From assembly GCF_004364435.1 (NCBI RefSeq), contig NZ_SOCT01000018.1, positions 1-54,009 on the forward strand: a stretch of 54,009 bases of DNA. Direction: 5' to 3'. The DNA comes from Pseudomonas sp. LP_7_YM. GTDB taxonomy: Bacteria > Pseudomonadota > Gammaproteobacteria > Pseudomonadales > Pseudomonadaceae. Below the pieces are notes generated by a model. The model ran no database searches and was not told the origin of the DNA. It saw nothing but the letters and a program-made list of their open reading frames with translations. The position numbers and the translations under genes were made by a program. Of the stretch, positions 48,284 through 54,009 are shown one piece after another; position 1 is the stretch's first letter, and each line of letters opens with the position of its first letter.

Positions 48284-48327
48284 TCAGCCTTCACTTAACG
48301 CTTGGGCTGGAGACGCAAGGTCGATAC

Positions 48328-48693
48328 TTACTTCAGCTCGACTTTAGCGCCTGCTTCTTCCAGAGTAGCTTTGGCTTTGTCAGCAGCGTCTTTTGCTACT
48401 GCTTCCAGAACCAGGGCTGGAGCGCCGTCAACGACTGCCTTGGCTTCCTTCAGGCCAAGACCAGTCAGTTCACGAACAGCCTTAATGACGTTAACTTTCT
48501 TCTCGCCAGCTTCCAGCAGCATAACGTTGAATTCAGTTTGTTCTTCAACAACGGCAGCTGCAGCAGCTGGACCTGCCGACGCAGCAGCAGCGCTAACACC
48601 GAATTTTTCTTCGAAAGCTTTGATCAGCTCAACAACCTGCAGAACGGACATTTCAGCTACGGCGTTGAGGATATCGTCTTGAGAGATAGACAT
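48328..48693 (-). CDS. rplL: Large ribosomal subunit protein L7/L12
   Basis: 121 residues: N-terminal dimerisation part (MSISQDDILNAVAEMSVLQV), Ala-rich hinge, and the C-terminal factor-binding domain with VIKAVRELTGLGLKEAKAVV. Several dimers bind L10 to form the stalk that recruits EF-Tu and EF-G. Confidence 0.99.
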   Translation of the reverse strand: MSISQDDILNAVAEMSVLQVVELIKAFEEKFGVSAAAASAGPAAAAAVVEEQTEFNVMLLEAGEKKVNVIKAVRELTGLGLKEAKAVVDGAPALVLEAVAKDAADKAKATLEEAGAKVELK

Positions 48694-48771
48694 GACTCTA
48701 ATTCCTGAATTGTGTGAGGGCCTATGCGGCCTTCGAAATAAACAAAAATACGCGAAAAGAGTGTGCGGCCT

Positions 48772-49272
48772 TTAGGCTGCAACAGCTTCTTTCTGTTCGC
48801 GAACTGCCGCCAGTGTACGAGCCAATTTGCTGGTAGCGCCTTGAATCACGCTCATCAGCTGGGAAATTGCTTCGTTACGGGTCGGCAAGGTTGCCAGTAC
48901 GTCGATCTGATTAGCTGCGAGGAACTTGCCCTCGAACGCAGCTGCCTTGATCTCGAACTTGTCCTGACCCTTAGCGAACTCTTTGAACAGACGGGCAGCA
49001 GCGCCCGGGTGCTCGTTAGAGAAAGCGATCAAGGTCGGGCCGGTGAACGCGTCGTTGAGAACACTGTATTCAGTGTCAGCAACAGCACGTTTGAGCAGGG
49101 TGTTACGTACAACACGTACGTAAACACCAGCTTCACGAGCCTCTTTACGGAGTCCGGTCATCGCGCCTACCGTCACACCGCGGGCATCAGCCACGACAGC
49201 GGACAGAGCGACTTTGGCAGCCTCGTTGACTTCAGCGACGATGGCCTTCTTGTCTTCGAGTTTAATTGCCAC
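48772..49272 (-). CDS. rplJ: Large ribosomal subunit protein L10
   Basis: 166 residues, MAIKLEDKKAIVAEVNEAAK, with VVADARGVTVGAMTGLRKEA. The start codon is GTG with AGGAG seven bases upstream. L10 carries the L7/L12 stalk and represses its own translation through the leader just upstream (49310-49405). Confidence 0.98.
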   Translation of the reverse strand: MAIKLEDKKAIVAEVNEAAKVALSAVVADARGVTVGAMTGLRKEAREAGVYVRVVRNTLLKRAVADTEYSVLNDAFTGPTLIAFSNEHPGAAARLFKEFAKGQDKFEIKAAAFEGKFLAANQIDVLATLPTRNEAISQLMSVIQGATSKLARTLAAVREQKEAVAA

Positions 49273-49309
49273 GGGTTTAACTCCTGCTTGTTACCGTTTC
49301 ATCTGGCCA

Positions 49310-49405
49310 GAGCCGGATGTCGTTTTGGTGTCTGATTCGGTAAGGAACCGGGAGCACCATCTGCGTAGGCTTGTTTTTTAAGACTTGCGCCGCCTACGGT
49401 CTTGG
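49310..49405 (-). ncRNA. L10 leader (autoregulatory mRNA element)
   Basis: The 197-base spacer before rplJ contains the typical L10-leader segments: GGTGCTCCC, TTCCTTACCGAATC and AGACACCAAAA, enclosed by GTAGGC/GCCTAC arms. In enterobacteria L10(L7/L12) binds this kinked structure and blocks rplJ translation. Boundaries are approximate. Confidence 0.75.
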
Positions 49406-49469
49406 ATAGCCCCCGCCAGGCAGGGACCCCAATTTTTTGCAAGGTACGGTTACCCGCACACAGGCGGTC

Positions 49470-50165
49470 TTACGCGTCCAGCGAACCTTGGTCAATGACC
49501 AGGCCCGGGCCCATGGTAGTGCTCAGGGTAACGCGCTTGACGTAAATACCTTTCGAAGAAGCTGGCTTGATGCGTTTCAGATCAGCGATCAGGGCTTCAA
49601 CGTTTTCACGCAGCTTGTCGGCATCGAAGCCAACCTTGCCAACGGAAGTGTGAATGATGCCGTTTTTGTCGGTGCGATAACGAACCTGACCGGCCTTGGC
49701 GTTTTTAACTGCGCCAGCTACGTCTGGAGTTACCGTGCCTACTTTCGGGTTAGGCATCAGGCCACGAGGACCGAGGATCTGACCCAGTTGACCTACAACA
49801 CGCATTGCATCAGGGGAAGCAATAACGACGTCATAGTTCAGATCGCCGCCTTTCATTTCGGCAGCCAGATCGTCCATACCAACGCGATCAGCGCCAGCAG
49901 CCAGTGCAGCTTCTGCAGCTGGCCCCTGGGTGAAGACAGCGACGCGTACAGTCTTGCCAGTGCCGTGTGGCAACACAGTTGCGCTACGAACGACCTGGTC
50001 GGATTTACGCGGATCAACACCGAGGTTTACAGCGACGTCCACGGACTCACTGAATTTTACGGTCGACAACTCTGTCAGCAGGGTTGCAGCTTCGTTGAAG
50101 CTATAAGACTTGCCTGCTTCAATTTTAGAAGCGATTGCCTTTTGGCGCTTGGTCAGCTTAGCCAT
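49470..50165 (-). CDS. rplA: Large ribosomal subunit protein L1
   Basis: 231 residues. MAKLTKRQKAIASKIEAGKS and GPRGLMPNPKVGTVTPDVAG are L1 signatures. It forms the L1 stalk at the E site and is the translational repressor of the L11 operon in E. coli. The ATG overlaps the rplK stop by one base (TAATG), so the two are coupled. Confidence 0.98.
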   Translation of the reverse strand: MAKLTKRQKAIASKIEAGKSYSFNEAATLLTELSTVKFSESVDVAVNLGVDPRKSDQVVRSATVLPHGTGKTVRVAVFTQGPAAEAALAAGADRVGMDDLAAEMKGGDLNYDVVIASPDAMRVVGQLGQILGPRGLMPNPKVGTVTPDVAGAVKNAKAGQVRYRTDKNGIIHTSVGKVGFDADKLRENVEALIADLKRIKPASSKGIYVKRVTLSTTMGPGLVIDQGSLDA

Positions 50166-50596
50166 TACACACCCTCCACGTTAAGGCCCATGCTACGAGC
50201 AGAGCCGGCGATGGTACGCACGGCTGCTTCCATGTCAGCAGCAGTCAGATCCGCATTTTTGGTCTTCGCGATCTCTTCCAGCTGAGCACGGGTAACAGTG
50301 CCAACTTTGACGGTGTTCGGACGAGCCGAGCCGCTGGTCAAGCCAGCTGCTTTTTTCAGCAGAACCGAAGCAGGAGTACTTTTGGTTTCAAAAGTGAAGC
50401 TACGGTCGCTGTAAACAGTGATGATCACCGGAGTCGGCAAACCTGGTTCAAGACCCTGAGTACGGGCGTTGAAGGCCTTGCAGAATTCCATGATGTTTAC
50501 GCCATGCTGACCCAGAGCCGGGCCAACCGGTGGACTAGGGTTAGCTTGAGCAGCTTTCACTTGAAGCTTGATGTAAGCGGTAATCTTCTTGGCCAT
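50165..50596 (-). CDS. rplK: Large ribosomal subunit protein L11
   Basis: 143 residues from MAKKITAYIKLQVKAAQANP (ATG at 50596; an upstream in-frame start lacks homology). The PSPPVGPALGQHGVNIMEFC loop with its conserved prolines is the thiopeptide/RelA-linked region. L11 is needed for RelA activation during starvation. Confidence 0.98.
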   Translation of the reverse strand: MAKKITAYIKLQVKAAQANPSPPVGPALGQHGVNIMEFCKAFNARTQGLEPGLPTPVIITVYSDRSFTFETKSTPASVLLKKAAGLTSGSARPNTVKVGTVTRAQLEEIAKTKNADLTAADMEAAVRTIAGSARSMGLNVEGV

Positions 50597-50664
50597 GAGG
50601 CACTCCAATTACGGGTTCAAACGCCTCGAAAGGCTCCCCGGTTACTTGCGCGTTTATCCCAGTG

Positions 50665-50697
50665 ACGAAAAAACCCCACAGCCCAGGGCTGCGGGGT
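50665..50697 (-). terminator. Terminator after nusG
   Basis: Hairpin CCCCGCAGCCC-AG... with one internal mismatch, followed by TTTTTTCG on the minus strand, about 20 bases after the nusG stop. Separates secE-nusG from the L11 operon. Confidence 0.85.
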
Positions 50698-50715
50698 ATG
50701 GGATTTCCAGTTCAG

Positions 50716-51249
50716 TTATGCCTTTTCGACCTGACTGAACTCTAGCTCCACCGGAGTGGAACGTCCGAAAATGAGCACAGCCACTTGGATCCGGCTCTTT
50801 TCGTAGTTAACTTCTTCAACCGTACCGTTGAAATCCGCGAAAGGACCATCGGTAACACGAACCACTTCACCTGGTTCGAATAAGGTTTTGGGCTTGGGCT
50901 TATCGCTACCGTCCGCAACGCGACGAAGGATAGCCTCAGCTTCTTTATCGGTAATAGGAGCCGGCTTATCCGCCGTCCCGCCGATGAAACCCATAACACG
51001 AGGGGTATCCTTGACCAAGTGCCAAGTACCCTCATTCATGTCCATTTGAACAAGCACATAACCAGGGAAGAATTTACGCTCGCTTTTGCGCTTCTGGCCG
51101 TTACGCATTTCTACCACTTCTTCGGTAGGAACCAGAATTTCGCCGAAACCATCTTCCATGCCTGCCAGCTTTACACGCTCGACAAGAGAGCGCATCACAT
51201 GCTTCTCATAGCCCGAGTAGGCATGCACTACGTACCAACGCTTAGCCAC
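50716..51249 (-). CDS. nusG: Transcription elongation/antitermination factor NusG
   Basis: 177 residues: NGN domain (MAKRWYVVHAYSGYEKHVMR and FPGYVLVQMDMNEGTWHLVK) and C-terminal KOW domain (VTDGPFADFNGTVEEVNYEK). It joins RNA polymerase to Rho or to S10. It follows secE by 9 bases. Confidence 0.98.
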   Translation of the reverse strand: MAKRWYVVHAYSGYEKHVMRSLVERVKLAGMEDGFGEILVPTEEVVEMRNGQKRKSERKFFPGYVLVQMDMNEGTWHLVKDTPRVMGFIGGTADKPAPITDKEAEAILRRVADGSDKPKPKTLFEPGEVVRVTDGPFADFNGTVEEVNYEKSRIQVAVLIFGRSTPVELEFSQVEKA

Positions 51250-51258
51250 GGGACACCC

Positions 51259-51627
51259 TTAGCCGACGATCAAGGAAACAAGCCAACCGAGCAGGGAATC
51301 GAGCCCCCACAACAGCAACGCCATAACAAGAACCACAGCTACCACAATGAGGGTAGTCTGCGTGGTTTCTTGACGAGTAGGCCATACGACTTTACGAATC
51401 TCAGCGCGAGCATCTTTGGCCAACACGAAAAATGCCTTGCCCTTGCCAGTCTGCAGCCCTACATAAGCTGCGACAGCTGCAATTACGAGCAAAGCGAGCA
51501 CGCGATACAGGATTGGCTGCGCCGAGTAGTATTGATTTCCGACAACACCCACAGCGATCAGAAGCACTACTACAAGCCACTTTACGAGATCAAAACGGGA
51601 GTCTGGGGCTTCAGCCTTTGGATTCAT
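51259..51627 (-). CDS. secE: Protein translocase subunit SecE
   Basis: 122 residues with three membrane helices, as in E. coli SecE, and the conserved cytoplasmic amphipathic segment ARAEIRKVVWPTRQETTQTT before the last helix. It stabilises SecY. Lies 45 bases behind tRNA-Trp, in one transcript with it. Confidence 0.97.
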   Translation of the reverse strand: MNPKAEAPDSRFDLVKWLVVVLLIAVGVVGNQYYSAQPILYRVLALLVIAAVAAYVGLQTGKGKAFFVLAKDARAEIRKVVWPTRQETTQTTLIVVAVVLVMALLLWGLDSLLGWLVSLIVG

Positions 51628-51672
51628 CTACTAAAATCCTGTGAAAAGAAAGCCAGACACGTTAAGCGAATC

Positions 51673-51748
51673 TGGCAGGTCAGGAGGGAATCGAACCCCC
51701 AACCTACGGTTTTGGAGACCGTCGCTCTGCCAATTGAGCTACTGACCT
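51673..51748 (-). tRNA. tRNA-Trp (anticodon CCA)
   Basis: 76 bases with 7-bp acceptor stem AGGTCAG/CTGACCT, anticodon loop CTCCAAA, GGTTCGATTCC T-loop and encoded CCA. It is the first element of the tRNA-Trp-secE-nusG transcript. Confidence 0.95.
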
Positions 51749-51769
51749 AAAAGCAAAATCAGGCCGACT

Positions 51770-51798
51770 ATTATACGGACCTGACAGAAAGATTTCAA
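51770..51798 (-). promoter_or_regulatory. Promoter of tRNA-Trp-secE-nusG
   Basis: TTGAAA (51793-51798), 17 bases, perfect TATAAT (51770-51775), followed by AGTCGGCC, 21 bases upstream of tRNA-Trp on the minus strand. Confidence 0.85.
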
Positions 51799-51902
51799 CA
51801 GCTATTCGACCAGACCGCTCAGCGACCTACCGAACCACTGCAGGAGCCAAACTTTCCCAGGCCTCACGCCGAAACACCGGGAGAATCATGACACCTAAAA
51901 CA

Positions 51903-51928
51903 AAGGCAGATACTTTCATATCTGCCTT
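51903..51928 (-). terminator. Terminator of the tRNA-Tyr-Gly-Thr cluster
   Basis: Hairpin AAGGCAGATA/TATCTGCCTT with a 6-base loop followed by TTGTTTTA on the minus strand, 5 bases behind tRNA-Thr. Confidence 0.75.
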
Positions 51929-51933
51929 AGTAA

Positions 51934-52009
51934 TGGAGCTCTTGAGCGGATTTGAACCGCTGACCTCACCCTTACCAAGGGTGTGCTCTACCAACTGAGC
52001 TACAAGAGC
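51934..52009 (-). tRNA. tRNA-Thr (anticodon GGT)
   Basis: 76 bases, acceptor stem GCTCTTG/CAAGAGC, anticodon loop TTGGTAA, encoded CCA. Last of the three-tRNA cluster. Confidence 0.95.
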
Positions 52010-52036
52010 CAAACACATTGCACAACCAGCAAAACT

Positions 52037-52110
<74 letters not shown>

Positions 52111-52137
52111 AGAGCTTTGCTACTTACGCTCAAAATA

Positions 52138-52222
<85 letters not shown>

Positions 52223-52235
52223 TAAGCGAGGCAGC

Positions 52236-52263
52236 ATTTTATCTTATGCCACCCTTCTGTCAA
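52236..52263 (-). promoter_or_regulatory. Proximal promoter of the tRNA-Tyr-Gly-Thr cluster
   Basis: Consensus TTGACA (52258-52263), 16 bases, TAAAAT (52236-52241) and a GC-rich discriminator, 14 bases before tRNA-Tyr. Confidence 0.8.
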
Positions 52264-52352
52264 CCTTTTTCTCAATAAAAACTTGAGGTTACAACCGTTG
52301 ACTCGTGCTTCGCATGCGTCCCAACTCTGTCTTGCACTCCGAAGCGGGCGCC

Positions 52353-52381
52353 ATTCTATGCAAACTATTCGGCGGTTGCAA
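52353..52381 (-). promoter_or_regulatory. Distal promoter of the tRNA cluster
   Basis: TTGCAA (52376-52381), 17 bases, TAGAAT (52353-52358), then GGCGCCCGC. The -35 lies inside the last codons of the upstream SPOR-like gene. Confidence 0.5.
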
Positions 52382-52802
52382 TGCCTGCGCACGAGATTAT
52401 TTCGTTTTTCAACAGTGGGAAGTCTTGTTTAAGCGCCTTTAGCAACAACTCATCTAAAAGACGACTGCTGCCCGGGGCGATCTTTAACCAATAGCCTGCT
52501 ATGGAGTCGCCCATGAGCTTACTAAATCGGGTTTGGATATCCAGACTCGTCAGGCGCTGCTGTATTGCTCTGACCTCACTTTCAGGCATGTCTCCTCCCA
52601 GGTAGAGGCACTGGGTAGAATTTAGCCTTGAGCGGACTTCGGATAGATCAACTCCATCCTCGTTCAACAGGCGAATGTCCTGTTGCGCCCCCTTGTAAAG
52701 TGATAGTGGCGATGCTTCTTTGGGTGTTAAAGGCATCTCTTGCTGGTGCCATACGTAATAAAATGCATTCAACATCGCCAAAAGCAAAAATATCCAGCGC
52801 AT
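52365..52802 (-). CDS. Small membrane-anchored SPOR-like protein
   Basis: The 145-residue protein begins with one membrane segment (MRWIFLLLAMLNAFYYVWH) and ends in a compact domain with CLYLGGDMPESEVRAIQQRL and IAGYWLKIAPG, which looks like a SPOR-type peptidoglycan-binding fold. Function is not established. In Pseudomonas a similar gene stands between coaX and tRNA-Tyr; here it follows birA directly. The ATG at 52802 has GGGAGG upstream and is better than the earlier in-frame start at 52820. Confidence 0.75.
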   Translation of the reverse strand: MRWIFLLLAMLNAFYYVWHQQEMPLTPKEASPLSLYKGAQQDIRLLNEDGVDLSEVRSRLNSTQCLYLGGDMPESEVRAIQQRLTSLDIQTRFSKLMGDSIAGYWLKIAPGSSRLLDELLLKALKQDFPLLKNEIISCAGIATAE

Positions 52803-52861
52803 GATGTACCTCCCCTGCAAGCCCCAGCACGACGGCCTTCATGGCGTCCACGGAGAGCACC

Positions 52862-53827
52862 CTATAAGCTAGAGTGCTCCCGCAACCTTAAACTGAGCTC
52901 TCCACCACTAAACACCTTTACCTGCTCGCCGACTCTCAGACGCAATGCGCCAACAGCATCGATCCCCACAACGATCCCCTCGATGGCATTCGAGGCCGTT
53001 AACAACATCACTGGCCGGTTTTGCCATAGATGATTGGCCTCCCATTCCGCCTGGAAAGCGCCAAAACCTTTCTCGCGATGGGCGGCCAGGTAATGGTGCA
53101 AATGAATACCCAAACGCGCTGCAAGGCGATTGCGATCAAAATTTATGCCTGATTCCAACGCCATGGACGTCCACGCTTGATCGACCTCTTCAGCCGTCCG
53201 CATGTTGACATTGATCCCGATGCCTATCACGACATGGCACACATCCGCCGGGTCCCCCGTGATTTCAAGAAGCACGCCAGCCAACTTGCGCTGACCAACG
53301 AGAATATCGTTGGGCCACTTCAGTCCTGCGCCGCTCACACCGGCCTCATGAAGTGTTCTTAGAACAGCCAATCCCACAAGGAGGCTTAGTCCTTCCAATT
53401 GACGCATCCCACCGTCGATGCGTAACGCAACGCTGTAGTAGAGATTCTCTGCAAATGGGCTAACCCACTTGCGCCCTCGGCGACCGCGACCTGCTGTTTG
53501 CTGCTCAGCGAGGATTAGAAGAGGCATTGAGCTGCCCAGGGCAACCAAGCGCATAGCTTCAGCATTTGTGGAGTCGATCGTATCGTAGACATGGATCGAC
53601 CAGTCGACATCGCTTTGACCATTTTGTAGCCATTGCTGGTCCAGCAAGAGCAGCGGGCTAGGGAGGCGGTAGCCGCGACCACGGACCTTGTGAATCTCAA
53701 CTCCCGTTTCCGCCTCCATCTGCTGTAGCTTTTTCCAGACAGCACTGCGACTTATTCCCAAGTCAACACCCAGATCCTCGCCTGAATGGAATTCTCCATC
53801 GCTTAGAAGCTTTAACAACGTCCGCAT
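52862..53827 (-). CDS. birA: Biotin--protein ligase / biotin operon repressor BirA
   Basis: 321 residues. The N-terminal winged helix (GEDLGVDLGISRSAVWKKLQ) marks the bifunctional repressor-ligase type; the ligase domain has the biotin-AMP loop AGRGRRGRKWVSPF and LKWPNDILVGQRKLAG, then the SH3-like C-terminal part. It attaches biotin to acetyl-CoA carboxylase. It lies just behind the rRNA operon terminator. The usual downstream coaX is missing. Confidence 0.97.
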   Translation of the reverse strand: MRTLLKLLSDGEFHSGEDLGVDLGISRSAVWKKLQQMEAETGVEIHKVRGRGYRLPSPLLLLDQQWLQNGQSDVDWSIHVYDTIDSTNAEAMRLVALGSSMPLLILAEQQTAGRGRRGRKWVSPFAENLYYSVALRIDGGMRQLEGLSLLVGLAVLRTLHEAGVSGAGLKWPNDILVGQRKLAGVLLEITGDPADVCHVVIGIGINVNMRTAEEVDQAWTSMALESGINFDRNRLAARLGIHLHHYLAAHREKGFGAFQAEWEANHLWQNRPVMLLTASNAIEGIVVGIDAVGALRLRVGEQVKVFSGGELSLRLREHSSL

Positions 53828-53934
53828 CGGTTACACGCCCTCAATGAGGACGCATAATAGCCATGCGGCCCGCCGGTGCATAGAAGCCCTTCCCTGAAAC
53901 GTACCTCAATGGCTTTTTCCGCGCGCAAAAACAA

Positions 53935-53962
53935 AACCCCACCTGCTTGCGCAGACGGGGTT
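53935..53962 (-). terminator. Terminator of an rRNA operon
   Basis: Hairpin AACCCCGTCTG/CAGGTGGGGTT with a 6-base loop followed by TTGTTTTTG on the minus strand, directly behind the 5S rRNA end. Confidence 0.9.
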
Positions 53963-53971
53963 CTGAAATTC

Positions 53972-54009
53972 AATCTTGACGATGACCTACTCTCACATGG
54001 GGAAACCCC
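53972..54009 (-). rRNA. rrf: 5S ribosomal RNA, 3' end only
   Basis: On the minus strand the last 38 bases read GGGGTTTCCCCATGTGAGAG then TAGGTCATCGTCAAGATT, the 3' end of Pseudomonas 5S rRNA. The rest, with 23S and 16S, should lie beyond the right edge. Confidence 0.93.

Overview
The window reads as a chromosome segment of a fluorescent pseudomonad, most likely the Pseudomonas syringae group. Evidence for this is the protein sequences themselves, the order MFS transporter-ssb / uvrA / ferritin / rplQ next to the ribosomal superoperon (familiar from Pseudomonas), the katB-ankB pair, and a Pseudomonas-type REP doublet. Nearly everything from 20.7 kb to the right edge is on the minus strand, so transcription there runs from right to left.

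Right to left: the 3' end of a 5S rRNA with its terminator (end of an rRNA operon), birA, a small SPOR-like membrane protein, then tRNA-Tyr, tRNA-Gly and tRNA-Thr, tRNA-Trp-secE-nusG, rplKA, rplJL with an L10-type leader, an attenuator, rpoBC, the str operon (rpsL-rpsG-fusA-tuf), and the S10, spc and alpha operons ending with rplQ and a strong terminator. This is the core transcription/translation machinery. I see good sigma70-type promoters with GC-rich discriminators in front of the tRNA cluster (two), tRNA-Trp-secE-nusG, rpsL and rpsJ, and at two internal junctions (rpsN/rpsH and rpmJ/rpsM). Compared with the usual Pseudomonas order, tufB (between tRNA-Thr and tRNA-Trp) and coaX (next to birA) are absent.

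From 20.7 kb leftwards: a non-haem-type bacterial ferritin (bfrA/ftnA), uvrA on the plus strand, and the divergent MFS-ssb pair. Then comes an AT-rich accessory patch (about 13.0-15.6 kb) holding an SMR-type small transporter, an EamA-type transporter and an isopenicillin-N-synthase-like 2OG-Fe(II) oxygenase, tightly packed as one operon. The oxygenase gene carries a +1 frameshift near its 5' end. A possible decayed integrase lies upstream. This patch is the best candidate for something not described before.

Further left: katB (exported catalase) with ankB, preceded by an OxyR-like site; a TetR regulator with a DUF1348/NTF2-like gene; a YbiO-like MscS channel; a REP doublet; the large helicase lhr; and a two-gene sugar-nucleotide pair (an extended SDR epimerase and an RmlD-like protein lacking the catalytic Tyr/Lys). 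An unidentified partial gene runs off the left edge.
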